In this document: positions 9,325-18,243 of the stretch, piece after piece
Layout of the letters: each line of letters starts with the position of its first letter
How positions within the stretch are numbered: position 1 is the stretch's first letter
Assembly: GCA_905233725.1 (NCBI GenBank)
Contig: CAJOEM010000010.1
Location: 1-64,000, forward strand
Origin: an uncultured Synergistales bacterium
GTDB taxonomy: Bacteria; Synergistota; Synergistia; Synergistales; Aminobacteriaceae
Reading direction: 5' to 3'
Length of the DNA: 64,000 nucleotides
Notes under the pieces: model-generated
What the model was told of the DNA's origin: nothing
What the model saw: the letters and a program-made list of their open reading frames with translations, nothing else
The model's database searches: none
Position numbers and translations under genes: made by a program

Positions 9325-11259
9325 TTAATCGCGCTTCTCGTGTTCGAATTTGAAGTGAAACGCTACCATTGCTAACGGTGGAAGTGTGAGTATTAACGAG
9401 TATGGCTGGTTATGGCACTCGACTAATTCAGCTTCCATGCCGCCCGCATTGCCGACACCGCTGCCACCGTAAACAGTCGCGTCACTGTTGAGAATTTCCT
9501 TCCAGAAGCCAAGCCTCGGAACTCCGACACGATAGCCCATTCTCGGAACTGGCGTGAAATTCGCCGCACAGAGAATATACTCGTCATCGCTCACGCCCTT
9601 ACGCAGCCAGACAAGAACGCTCTGGTGCCAATCTGAGCAATCGATCCATTTGAAGCCGTCCGGTGAGAAATCAAGCTCATGTAACGGTGCGTATTGCGTC
9701 AATGCGTGATTCAAATCGCGAACCCAGTTCTGAATGCCGACAAATTCCGGTTTGTTCAGCAACTGCCATTCGAGCGCGCTGTCATGATTCCATTCGAGAC
9801 CCTGAGCAAATTCGCCGCCCATGAATAATAATTTCTTACCCGGGTGACACCACATGTAGCCGTAAAGCAATCTCAAATTCGCGCGTTTCTGCCACCAGTC
9901 GCCGGACATTTTGTTAATCAGCGAGCCTTTCCCGTGAACGACTTCATCGTGTGACAGAGGCAACATGAAATTCTCGCTGAATGCGTACCAGATGCTGAAC
10001 GTTAATTGATTCTGATGCCATGACCTGTAAATCGGCTCTAAGCTCATGTAATCCAGCGTGTCGTGCATCCAGCCCATGTTCCATTTCATGCCGAAACCCA
10101 GACCGCCCAGGAATACCGGACGTGTGACCATTGGCCAGTCGGTGCTTTCTTCTGCGATTGTCTGTATTGTCTTGAAGCGCCCGAATAATTCGCTGTTCAT
10201 GTCGCGCAATAACGAGATCGCCTCAAGATTTTCACGGCCACCGTAAATATTCGGAACCCATTCGCCGGATTTTCGCGAGTAATCAAGATACAGCATCGAA
10301 GCAACTGCATCAATTCTCAAGCCGTCCGCGTGATAGACATCGATCCAGAACGCCGCACTCGAAATCAAATAGCTGCGAACTTCATTACGGCCGTAATTGA
10401 AAATATAGCTGCCCCAGTCCGGGTGATAGCCTTTGCGTGGGTCTTCGTGTTCGTAGAGTGCTGTGCCATCATAGCGCGCAAGTCCGAAATCGTCCGTCGG
10501 GAAATGGCTCGGGACAAAATCCAGAATTACAGCGATGCCTTTCTTGTGCAGGCTGTCGATCAGGTACATGAGATCTTCAGGCGTTCCGTATCGGCAAGTC
10601 GGCGCGTAATATCCCAAAGTCTGGTAACCCCACGAGCCGTAGAACGGGTGTTCCATTATTGGCAGAAATTCCACGGCAGTGAAGCCCATGTCCTCGCAAT
10701 AATCCGGCAATTCTTCAGCGATTTCACGATACGAAAGCGATAAACCGTCGTTCCAGTGTCGCCGCCATGAGCCCAAATGCACTTCGTAAACGCTCATCGG
10801 TGCATTAAGAGACATTTTTTCGCCGCGATTCTTTAGCCATTCTTCATCGCCCCACTCGTATTCTGACCAGTGCGTGATTGACGATGTTCTCGGTGGTAAT
10901 TCAAACGCTCTCGAGAACGGATCCATTTTTTCTTTGTATTCGCCGTGACTGTTCTTGATGTGAAATTTGTACAACTCCCATTTTTGCAAGCCCGGCACGA
11001 ATCCTTCCCAAATTCCACTGCCGTCCCAACGTGCTGCTAACGGGTGAGAATCCGGATTCCAATCGTTGAAATTTCCGACAACACTCACGGATTGAGCGTT
11101 CGGTGCCCAAACTGAAAATGCAACGCCCTCAGTTCCGTCAGCGTCCGTGAATTTCTGCGCGCCCATCTTTTCGTAGAGATGATAATGCGTTCCCTGCTTG
11201 AACAGGAAAATATCGTAGTCCGTAATTGGTGATACTCCATGACGTATTGTTCCCGCCAT
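9325..11259 (-). CDS. glgB: 1,4-alpha-glucan branching enzyme
   Basis: GH13 enzyme that introduces alpha-1,6 branches into glycogen. 644 residues. An N-terminal CBM48-type beta domain (about 25-130, with GNFNDWN) precedes the catalytic barrel. Catalytic residues are visible: nucleophile Asp317 in DGLRIDAV, acid/base Glu370 in AEEST, and Asp438 in SHDEV. The preceding regions also fit (ILDFVPSHF near 245-253). The start follows AAGGGGG about 10 bases upstream. No other glycogen gene (glgA, glgC, glgP) is adjacent. It is divergent from the TPR gene, and both share an 86-base regulatory gap. Confidence 0.96.
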   Translation of the reverse strand: MAGTIRHGVSPITDYDIFLFKQGTHYHLYEKMGAQKFTDADGTEGVAFSVWAPNAQSVSVVGNFNDWNPDSHPLAARWDGSGIWEGFVPGLQKWELYKFHIKNSHGEYKEKMDPFSRAFELPPRTSSITHWSEYEWGDEEWLKNRGEKMSLNAPMSVYEVHLGSWRRHWNDGLSLSYREIAEELPDYCEDMGFTAVEFLPIMEHPFYGSWGYQTLGYYAPTCRYGTPEDLMYLIDSLHKKGIAVILDFVPSHFPTDDFGLARYDGTALYEHEDPRKGYHPDWGSYIFNYGRNEVRSYLISSAAFWIDVYHADGLRIDAVASMLYLDYSRKSGEWVPNIYGGRENLEAISLLRDMNSELFGRFKTIQTIAEESTDWPMVTRPVFLGGLGFGMKWNMGWMHDTLDYMSLEPIYRSWHQNQLTFSIWYAFSENFMLPLSHDEVVHGKGSLINKMSGDWWQKRANLRLLYGYMWCHPGKKLLFMGGEFAQGLEWNHDSALEWQLLNKPEFVGIQNWVRDLNHALTQYAPLHELDFSPDGFKWIDCSDWHQSVLVWLRKGVSDDEYILCAANFTPVPRMGYRVGVPRLGFWKEILNSDATVYGGSGVGNAGGMEAELVECHNQPYSLILTLPPLAMVAFHFKFEHEKRD

Positions 11260-11297
11260 TCTTAAATTGCCCCCTTTTGAAAATTCTAATTTGTCTT

Positions 11298-11303
11298 ATA
11301 ATA
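11298..11303 (+). promoter_or_regulatory. Candidate -10 element for the TPR-parA operon
   Basis: A perfect TATAAT at 11298-11303 lies in the very A/T-rich gap between divergent glgB and the TPR gene. TTGAAA at 11278-11283 is only 14 bases away, so the -35 is uncertain. Confidence 0.4.
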
Positions 11304-11345
11304 ATATATTATTGCAAAACTCAAAAGGAGGTTTTTAGTTATATT

Positions 11346-13232
11346 ATGAAAAAATTATTACACGCAAAATTTTCGAGAAAAAGATTCGTATTTATTTTCA
11401 CGCTTCTCGCATGTCTAATATTCGCCGCTAGTCCAGGAATTTTCGCCGCTGATGATGCCCCGAGAATTTCAATCGAGAACGAACCGCACATCGGTGAACA
11501 GGTGATTTTATCCGCACAGACTGCGAGAATGCCAAATAACGCCTCGCTTGGCTGGTCAGTTGCTCCTACAACGGGGAAAAATCCGGTGAGAATTTCTCTG
11601 CGTTCAGGTGGACGCGAATTTGCTTTCACACCGGTTGACACTGAGCCAATTAAAGTCAACGCTTATATCGAAGATTCAAACGGCAATATTATTTCGACAA
11701 GTGAGATTACAATCGTTCCAAAAGAATTTAACGTGAATATTTCGACCGTGATTGACAAGCCATTGACTCTCTGGGATTCTACAAAACGCGTGAATTACTC
11801 GTTAAGCCCGGATATTTTACTCGCAGATTCTCCGGTTAGAATCAAAGCTGAAATTACGCCGGACTTTCGCGGTGATCATTCGTTCCAATGGAATGCCGAC
11901 GCGTCAACTGCGATTATTAGCCCGGATAACGAGGGCATATTTATCAAGCGATCACAAATCGGTGATTCCGTAATTACAGTAACAGCTTTCAATTCAGCAG
12001 GAATCAAACTCGGCAGCGGAACTCGGATAATCAAGATCACTCTGCCGACATACGTTTACCAGAACTCGGCTAACGAACGCAACGCTTGGACAACATGGCA
12101 AAATGCTCAGGAACTCTGGGATTCGAAAAATTACGCCGAAGCAGTTCAAACAGCAACCAACGCTCTGAAACTTTCACCGAGAGACCCCGAAATTTCCAAC
12201 GGATTGAAAGTCATGACGGCTGATTTCGAGAGATTTAACCGTGCCAGCAAATTACGCGAAGAAGCAGCAGGTTTGATCTCGCAGCAGAAATTCGACGATG
12301 CTTTGCAAAGATTACGCTCAGCTCAGGTGATTTGGCCGCTTGATGACGGTGCAACTTCGATCCGAAATGCCGAACAGAACGCCGAGAAACAACGTCAGCT
12401 CATTCAGCAGGCTACTTGGCTCAAAGACACGGCTTCAGCTTATGATAACGAAAGATTATACGAAGACGCTCTGGATTATTACGCGAAAAGTCTGGAAATT
12501 TACAGGCTCGAAGGTGTCGCAGAAAGAATCGAAAGTATCAAGACTCGCCTTTCACGAATCGCAAGCGCCGACAGATACGCAGGTGAAGGGAATCGTCTCG
12601 AACGCGAGGGCAAATTACAGGAAGCCTTTAACATGTACAACGCCAGCGCACAGTTAAATTCCGACGCAGCATTGACGCAGCATATAAAAGAACTCGCCAG
12701 CATTGTACAGAGACGCGAACGTCAAGCCAAAACTCTTTTTAACGAGGCACGCCAACGTCAGAGCAAAAATCAGAATCAGGAAGCTTTGAAATTATATCGC
12801 GAGAGCTTGTTGCTCAGTCCCACTGATGACGCAGCTTCACGTGTTCGACAACTTGAACGCACAATCAGACTTCCTCAGGGAACAGTCTTGCGCACACCAG
12901 AAGATTTCGGAATCGGAACTAAAGCCGATGCTCTGAAATTTGTTCAGGAAGGCGACGAGTTATATAACCAGGGCAAACTCGAAGAAGCAGCAGCCAAGTA
13001 CAGAAGAGCGCAATCGATTTCATCAAGTCCTGAGATTCAATCATGGCTCGAACGCATCGAAGCAAATATCCGTGAAAGACGCTCAGTTCAAGCAGCAAAC
13101 GAGTTAATCACGCGAGCAAATCAGCTTTACAATCAGGGCAAGACAAAAGAAGCAATCGAGTTATATAAACAGAGCCTAACAACTCACGCTAATCCTCAAA
13201 TCGAGGCATTCTTAAAGAATCAGGGGAAATAA
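11346..13232 (+). CDS. Exported protein with Ig-like domains and TPR repeats
   Basis: 628 residues from ATG 11346, with AGGAGG at 11326-11331 upstream. An earlier in-frame start at 11226 would lie inside glgB and is rejected. Residues 1-35 are a clear signal peptide: basic start, hydrophobic core, cleavage near GIFA-AD. Residues about 38-235 are two beta-rich stretches resembling Ig-like or Big domains. From about 245 to the end the protein is helical, with at least five tetratricopeptide units (NYAEAVQTATNALKLSP, KTKEAIELYKQSL and similar). It probably acts outside the inner membrane as a binding scaffold. parA follows after 4 bases, so they form one operon. The partner is unknown. Confidence 0.7.
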   Translation: MKKLLHAKFSRKRFVFIFTLLACLIFAASPGIFAADDAPRISIENEPHIGEQVILSAQTARMPNNASLGWSVAPTTGKNPVRISLRSGGREFAFTPVDTEPIKVNAYIEDSNGNIISTSEITIVPKEFNVNISTVIDKPLTLWDSTKRVNYSLSPDILLADSPVRIKAEITPDFRGDHSFQWNADASTAIISPDNEGIFIKRSQIGDSVITVTAFNSAGIKLGSGTRIIKITLPTYVYQNSANERNAWTTWQNAQELWDSKNYAEAVQTATNALKLSPRDPEISNGLKVMTADFERFNRASKLREEAAGLISQQKFDDALQRLRSAQVIWPLDDGATSIRNAEQNAEKQRQLIQQATWLKDTASAYDNERLYEDALDYYAKSLEIYRLEGVAERIESIKTRLSRIASADRYAGEGNRLEREGKLQEAFNMYNASAQLNSDAALTQHIKELASIVQRRERQAKTLFNEARQRQSKNQNQEALKLYRESLLLSPTDDAASRVRQLERTIRLPQGTVLRTPEDFGIGTKADALKFVQEGDELYNQGKLEEAAAKYRRAQSISSSPEIQSWLERIEANIRERRSVQAANELITRANQLYNQGKTKEAIELYKQSLTTHANPQIEAFLKNQGK

Positions 13233-13236
13233 TATT

Positions 13237-14016
13237 TTGATTACGATAGCTTTTTGCAATTTAAAGGGCGGAGTCGGAAAGACCACAGCTTGCCAGAATA
13301 TCGCCGTTGCACTGAGATCTCTTGGGAAAAAAGTCGCGGTCGTTGACATGGATCCGCAGAGCAATTTGAGCGCGTCATTTGGTCTGACGTTATCAGCAGT
13401 TGAGCCGCAAGTTTTTGATATATTATCCGGAAATTCAACCTGGGACGACGTGAAAGTAACTCGCGAGGGAATTGATATTATTCCAAGTTCGCTGAATTTG
13501 ATCCTGGTCGAGCTGAATCCAGAAGATCCTGTCTCGAAAGACAATATTCTCAAGAACGTAATATCTTCACTTGACCAGAGCAAATACGATTTCGTGCTGG
13601 TAGATTGTCCGCCGCAGTTGAGCGTATTCACACGCAACGCACTCGCCGCTTGTGAGCACTTGATCGTTCCAATGGATGCTGGATTCTTTAGCTTGATGGG
13701 GCTGAAATTGCTTAACGAAGCATTACCGGTATTTCACGACAGATTGAATATCGACATAAATTTGCTCGGGATATTATTCACGAATTTTGAGCAGAGAATT
13801 TTCATGTACAGAGAAGTTCGCAGTGAAGTCAAGAATTTCTTCGGCAACAAGTTATTCGACAATTTCATTCGCAAAAACGTAGCTCTTGTTGAGGCATCCA
13901 GCTTGGGAAAATCGATTTTCACTTACGCCCCGAAATCCAACGGCGCAGAAGATTACGTGAGAGTTGCCAACGAATTACTCGAGAAACTTGAAGGCGGTGA
14001 ACGTCATGCCAATTAA
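13237..14016 (+). CDS. ParA/Soj-family ATPase
   Basis: Walker-type ATPase of the ParA family that positions DNA or large complexes along the nucleoid. 259 residues. The deviant Walker A is KGGVGKTT (residues 10-17), Walker A' is DMDPQSN (about 38-44), and Walker B is VLVDCPP (about 120-126). The TTG start at 13237 is supported by AGGGGA about 10 bases upstream. No parB gene and no recognisable parS site accompanies it. The next gene overlaps its end by 11 bases and encodes an acidic low-complexity protein, and the gene before it encodes an exported TPR protein. It may therefore be an orphan positioning ATPase rather than the chromosomal Soj. The family call is firm, but the cargo is unknown. 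Confidence 0.88.
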   Translation: MITIAFCNLKGGVGKTTACQNIAVALRSLGKKVAVVDMDPQSNLSASFGLTLSAVEPQVFDILSGNSTWDDVKVTREGIDIIPSSLNLILVELNPEDPVSKDNILKNVISSLDQSKYDFVLVDCPPQLSVFTRNALAACEHLIVPMDAGFFSLMGLKLLNEALPVFHDRLNIDINLLGILFTNFEQRIFMYREVRSEVKNFFGNKLFDNFIRKNVALVEASSLGKSIFTYAPKSNGAEDYVRVANELLEKLEGGERHAN

Positions 14017-15388
14017 AGACAGACCGTCATTGCGCGGTTATTTGTCAACGGGAATTGTGAAAACTGAGGGACAAGTTCAGGAGCAAGAGCGCGTTCAGGA
14101 ACTTGATCGATCCTACGAGCGTAACAGGAAAATTTCCCTGCAAAAACCTGAGCCAAAACCTGAGCCTGAAATCGTCGAGCAAATCGAAAAAATCGAGCAG
14201 CCTGTCGAGGAAGTCGTAAAAATCGAACCAGTCAAAGAACCCGAGGAAATTCTCGAACAAGCCGCACCTGTCGAAGTTGATGTCGAGGAAGTTGCAGTTC
14301 TCGCAGAAGCCGAAGCCGTCGAAGAAGAAATTGTCGATGAACTTGAAGAACCTGAAGAAGCCGACGAGCACGATGAAGTTGCAGAAGAAATTGTGGAAGA
14401 AGCTGCAGATGAAGTCGCCGAAGAACTGAATGAGCCAGAGGAAAAAGTTTTCACGTCGATAACGCCGGAGGAGCCAGAGCCTGCATCGTTTCAAGAACCA
14501 GATGAAATTTTCGTGCCAGAACCAGAGCAAGAGCAGGAAATTGATGTCCCGATTGAAATGTCAGATGCTGATGAATTTGAAACACAGCCTGCTGACGAAA
14601 CTTCTGAGGTTGAGACGACTATTGAGCCTTTTGATGTCGTTGAATTGACGCTCGATGATTCTGACGTAGAAACTGAGCGTGATCTTGACGGACTTGATGA
14701 TGAGCTGTTGGACGAAGAGCCAGAGCAAGAACCCGTAACTGAGATTACTGAGATTGAAGAAGCCGAAGAATCTGAAGAAGCTGAAGAATCTTTCACGGAA
14801 GAACCTGAACCCGAACCCAAGACCGAAATTGCAATCGAAACTGAGACTGAACTCGAACCCGAGACCGAAGTCGCAATCGAAGCTAAACCCGAATCCGAAC
14901 CAGAAGCAGAATCTGAAGCTGAAGAACTCGACGACACTTGGGAAGAATCGGAATCAGAAGCAGACTCCGACCCCGAACCCGCTGACGATTGGCAAGAACC
15001 AGAACCAGAACCCGAACCGGAAGTAAAACCAGAACCAGAACCAGCTCCAACAAATTCAAAACCAGACGATGATTCAAAACCGGATTTCGAACCAACTGGC
15101 GATCCACGAGAAGATCTGATTCAGGAAATTCTGCACTCGTTGTCAGAAGGTGCGCGTAGTGCTTGGGACACGATTTTGCGCGATACGCCGGAGATAACAA
15201 AGAAAACATTTGATATCGATGCGATAATTTCTGATTTTAATAGCTCAGATTCGGACATTGACTCTTTCCTGACGCTGCGAAGGAAATTTGATAATCCGCA
15301 ACCAGTGTTTACAATCCAGGATTTGGACAAGGAATTGTATTGCGTGTTGAAACTCAGCAGCAACAATTCAGTCACGTTTTATGCGTAA
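14006..15388 (+). CDS. Highly acidic Glu/Pro-rich low-complexity protein, ParA partner candidate
   Basis: About 460 residues from ATG 14006. This start overlaps the parA stop by 11 bases, with GGCGGTGA just upstream. A short ordinary N-terminus (MPIKDRPSLRGYLSTGIVKT, residues 1-20) is followed by about 350 residues dominated by Glu, Pro, Val, Ala and Asp with many PEPE and EPEPEPE runs. A normal-looking C-terminal segment of about 90 residues follows (from DPREDLIQEILHSL, then FDIDAIISDF, to VTFYA). No signal peptide or membrane span is seen. The long middle is surely disordered. Overlap with parA suggests the products work together, as disordered adaptors do for other ParA-type ATPases. That is inference. 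Confidence 0.6.
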   Translation: MPIKDRPSLRGYLSTGIVKTEGQVQEQERVQELDRSYERNRKISLQKPEPKPEPEIVEQIEKIEQPVEEVVKIEPVKEPEEILEQAAPVEVDVEEVAVLAEAEAVEEEIVDELEEPEEADEHDEVAEEIVEEAADEVAEELNEPEEKVFTSITPEEPEPASFQEPDEIFVPEPEQEQEIDVPIEMSDADEFETQPADETSEVETTIEPFDVVELTLDDSDVETERDLDGLDDELLDEEPEQEPVTEITEIEEAEESEEAEESFTEEPEPEPKTEIAIETETELEPETEVAIEAKPESEPEAESEAEELDDTWEESESEADSDPEPADDWQEPEPEPEPEVKPEPEPAPTNSKPDDDSKPDFEPTGDPREDLIQEILHSLSEGARSAWDTILRDTPEITKKTFDIDAIISDFNSSDSDIDSFLTLRRKFDNPQPVFTIQDLDKELYCVLKLSSNNSVTFYA

Positions 15389-15430
15389 AAAAACTCCCCT
15401 AAGATGAGAAATTCTTGGGGGATATTTTAT
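15388..15430 (+). terminator. Intrinsic terminator after the ParA operon
   Basis: ACTCCCCTAAGA near 15392-15404 pairs with TCTTGGGGGAT at 15413-15423, followed by a T-rich run. The next gene starts only 9 bases later. Confidence 0.75.
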
Positions 15431-15438
15431 ATTATTTC

Positions 15439-16701
15439 ATGACAAGTTACGATTTACTGTATAAAAAAGATTTCTACGGGAACGCACTTTTCCACAAACA
15501 TTTCACAGACAGAAAGCTATCATTCAGAGTTTTCGAGAACGCTGTGATTTTGCCGATTAACGAACTCAACACGATTTGCGCATTCGACGAGAACGGCAAT
15601 TATATTCAGGATTCATCGCCCGAACCAGGTGCAGAATCTATCGCGAAAGATTTGTTCGCAAATTCTGAGATTGCAAATTCGGATTCGAGTGCTGTCTTTC
15701 TTGGAAGATTTATTGACGTGTGGGGACATTTCATAACGAATGTTCTGTCGCGAATCTGGTTTCTGAAATCCGAAGATTATAACCCGGGATTTTTCGGCGC
15801 ATATTGCGGATTTAATCCAAAGCAGAATCACAAGCGATTCCTGGAAATTCTGGGCATAGATTGCGAAAAGATTCTCGATATTTCACGCCCAACGCGCTTC
15901 AGAAAAATTATAGTTCCGGACGAGTGTTTCATCACAGAATACGACGATTGCTGCGAGGGTAATTTGAAATTCATGTTCACGCAGGAATACCGTAACTTGA
16001 TAGATTGTGTCAGGGATTACGCGAACGCTCACAAAACTCAGCTCAGCAATCACAAGTTCTACATGTCATATTCGCATTACAAATCCGGGAAATCTGTCGG
16101 TGAAAATCACATCGAGAAATTTCTGCGCAGACACGCTTACGAGATAATTTTTCCTGAGAAATTGACGCTTGATGAGCAGTTAAACGTTCTGGCGAATTGC
16201 ACGGATTTTGCCTCGACGATTGGCTCTTGTTCGCACAACATGCTGTTCCTGAACGATGGCGCAAATGTTCTGTTAATTCCGCGGGCGAATTATCTTACAC
16301 CATACCAGTTATTAATCGATCAGGTTCATGATTTAAGCGTGAATTACGTTGACTCTACGTTCTCGATTTTGGCGGCGAGTTGGAATCCCGGCGAAGGACC
16401 GTTCCTGTATTATGTGAGCGAGAATTTGCGGAAATTTTTCGGAGATGCTTCGTGTGAATCCGCAATAAATTTGCGCGATTACAGGAAATACATGAATTAC
16501 GCGATGGGAATGAATTTCGGCAGGCGTTTTGGCTTTAATTCCGGCGGCGGAAATCCGGACACACATGATTATTACTCGGGAAGAATTGCGTCGTATTATT
16601 ACGGCGAGCTGTTGAAATCCGGTTTGCCAATTTTCCGAAGAGTTTCGAATTTTGCGCGTGAAATCGTCAGGAAATATTTCATGCGATATGTTGCTAAGTG
16701 A
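15439..16701 (+). CDS. Glycosyltransferase family 61 (DUF563)-like protein
   Basis: 420 residues from ATG 15439. The pattern of a GT61/capsular polysaccharide protein is visible: GRFIDVWGHFITNVLSRIW near residue 90 (the GHF...L..W motif), a segment with SYSHYKSGKSVGE, then HAYEIIFPEKLTLDEQL, and IGSCSHNMLFL, which takes the place of the family's usual GAxxxNxxF motif. It probably transfers a sugar in surface polysaccharide synthesis, but no other polysaccharide gene is nearby. It follows a terminator by 9 bases without its own clear promoter or ribosome binding site. It meets truA head-on with only 4 bases between stops. Confidence 0.6.
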   Translation: MTSYDLLYKKDFYGNALFHKHFTDRKLSFRVFENAVILPINELNTICAFDENGNYIQDSSPEPGAESIAKDLFANSEIANSDSSAVFLGRFIDVWGHFITNVLSRIWFLKSEDYNPGFFGAYCGFNPKQNHKRFLEILGIDCEKILDISRPTRFRKIIVPDECFITEYDDCCEGNLKFMFTQEYRNLIDCVRDYANAHKTQLSNHKFYMSYSHYKSGKSVGENHIEKFLRRHAYEIIFPEKLTLDEQLNVLANCTDFASTIGSCSHNMLFLNDGANVLLIPRANYLTPYQLLIDQVHDLSVNYVDSTFSILAASWNPGEGPFLYYVSENLRKFFGDASCESAINLRDYRKYMNYAMGMNFGRRFGFNSGGGNPDTHDYYSGRIASYYYGELLKSGLPIFRRVSNFAREIVRKYFMRYVAK

Positions 16702-16705
16702 TGCG

Positions 16706-17482
16706 TTAAGTGATTTGCGTGAAGAATTTCTCGTCGTAATCCGCTCCCCAAAAGCACAAGCCAGATGCCGGAGCTGTCATTGCGGATTCAGAGCGGGATT
16801 TTCCGGTGAGTAAATTTTCCAGCCATTCGAGATTTTTCTTGCCAGTTGCGACTGCGTTGATATTGCCGACGATTATGCGTATCATGTTTGTCATGAAAGA
16901 TTGCGCTTTCACGCTGAGAATTATGATTTTGCCGTTACATATTCGCCGGAGTTTTGCGCGCTGAATTGTTCGGACTGAATCTTCGGGGCATTCCTCGGTT
17001 TTGCAAAACGCCCTGAAATCGTGTTTACCTTCGATTAATTTGCAGGCTTGTTTTGCGAGAGAAATATCCCATTTGTGATCACTTGAGCATTTTCGCCACC
17101 AGACAATATCGCTCAGAAATGGCGGACAGGAAATCCCTTCGTAAATAAAATATTTGTATTCACGAAGTTTTGCGCTGTATCTTGCGTTGAAATTTTCGCT
17201 CACACGTGAGACTTTCATGATTCGAATATCAAGCGGCAAATGAAAATTCAGAGCGAGTAATAATTTCTCGGGCTGCCATTCGCGTGATATGTCAAACGAC
17301 GCAACCTGTGCGAGAGCGTTCACTCCACGATCAGTCCTGCCTGCGCCGATTACACGGATATTTTCGCGAGATATTTTGAATAATGCGGCTTCGATTTCGG
17401 CTTGAATATTCTTCGCGTCGGGTTGAAGCTGCCAGCCGGAGTAATTTTTGCCCAGATATGATATATAAATTGCGTATTTCAT
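16706..17482 (-). CDS. truA: tRNA pseudouridine synthase A
   Basis: Isomerises uridines 38-40 in the anticodon stem of many tRNAs. 258 residues, normal length. The catalytic Asp51 lies in GAGRTDRGVNALAQ. The usual residue after the Asp is Ala, and here it is Arg. N-terminal YLGKNYSGWQLQP and the later FMTNMIRIIVGNI segment are typical of the family. It overlaps the end of ecfT by 4 bases and closes the long ribosomal/ECF block, as in many Firmicutes. There rplM-rpsI usually follow, but here a convergent glycosyltransferase gene does. Confidence 0.94.
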   Translation of the reverse strand: MKYAIYISYLGKNYSGWQLQPDAKNIQAEIEAALFKISRENIRVIGAGRTDRGVNALAQVASFDISREWQPEKLLLALNFHLPLDIRIMKVSRVSENFNARYSAKLREYKYFIYEGISCPPFLSDIVWWRKCSSDHKWDISLAKQACKLIEGKHDFRAFCKTEECPEDSVRTIQRAKLRRICNGKIIILSVKAQSFMTNMIRIIVGNINAVATGKKNLEWLENLLTGKSRSESAMTAPASGLCFWGADYDEKFFTQIT

Positions 17483-18243
17483 GCGAGTGTGAAAATTCCT
17501 GCCAAAATTGCGCAGATTATTATTGCGAACGTGTCTTGAAATTTCCAGATTAGCGGCTTGCGTCTGGTTCGGATTTTAGCGTTTCCGTAGCCTCGGACTT
17601 CCATTGCGATTGCGACTTCATCGGCGCGTCTGAAAATTATCACGAACAGCGGAATCAACACCGGAAAAAATGCACGCACGCGTTGGAAAATATTTCCCTG
17701 ATCGAGTTTTGCTCCACGGGAAATTTGCGATTTCATGATTTTGTCGGCTTCCTGCATTAACAACGGGATAAATCTCAGAGCAATTCCAAGCATCATTGAT
17801 ATATCATTCACCGGCAGAAATTTTCTAAACGGTTGCATTAGCGCGCAAATTCCATCGGCTAATTCGAGTGGCGTAGTCGTTAGTGGCAAAAGCAGCGCGT
17901 AAATCATGAGTACCAGCAGCCTCGACGACGTGAAAATTGCTTGTAAAAATGCGGAGCGAAAATCATAGCGGAATATTAATGCGATCATGTTGAATGCGAA
18001 CGTGAATACGATCAGGAACAGAAGCGGTCTTGATGACTTGACGATGCTTTTTGCCGGGATTTTCGATGCGCGTATCACGCATAATAACGCCAATACGGAT
18101 AATGCAAATGCGCAGAAATTCTTGATTGTGAACACTGCACTCACCAGGATTAATAATCCCAGCAATTTTGCTCTCGGATCGAGCTTGTGAATTATCGAGT
18201 TTCTTGGGATATATTGTCCGAAAGTTATGTTTGAGAAATTCAT
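17479..18243 (-). CDS. ecfT: Energy-coupling factor transporter transmembrane protein EcfT
   Basis: Membrane scaffold of a group II ECF vitamin/micronutrient transporter. 254 residues with about five to six hydrophobic helices. The cytoplasmic coupling region carries the two Ala-Arg-Gly-type motifs that dock the ATPases: SRG (MKSQISRGAKL) and VRG (MEVRGYGN). It overlaps ecfA by 4 bases and truA by 4 bases, so the three are tightly coupled. No substrate-binding EcfS gene is in this window, which fits the shared-module type where EcfS genes are scattered. Confidence 0.93.
   Translation of the reverse strand: MNFSNITFGQYIPRNSIIHKLDPRAKLLGLLILVSAVFTIKNFCAFALSVLALLCVIRASKIPAKSIVKSSRPLLFLIVFTFAFNMIALIFRYDFRSAFLQAIFTSSRLLVLMIYALLLPLTTTPLELADGICALMQPFRKFLPVNDISMMLGIALRFIPLLMQEADKIMKSQISRGAKLDQGNIFQRVRAFFPVLIPLFVIIFRRADEVAIAMEVRGYGNAKIRTRRKPLIWKFQDTFAIIICAILAGIFTLA

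Noticed and set aside
10330-10743. Plus-strand frame of 137 codons inside glgB
   Set aside because: It lies opposite catalytic-domain codons of glgB and shows no domain of its own.
14045-14937. Long minus-strand frames rich in Ser or Phe/Leu opposite the acidic gene
   Set aside because: They are mirror images of the Glu/Pro repeat coding sequence, have homopolymer-like composition and no ribosome binding site.
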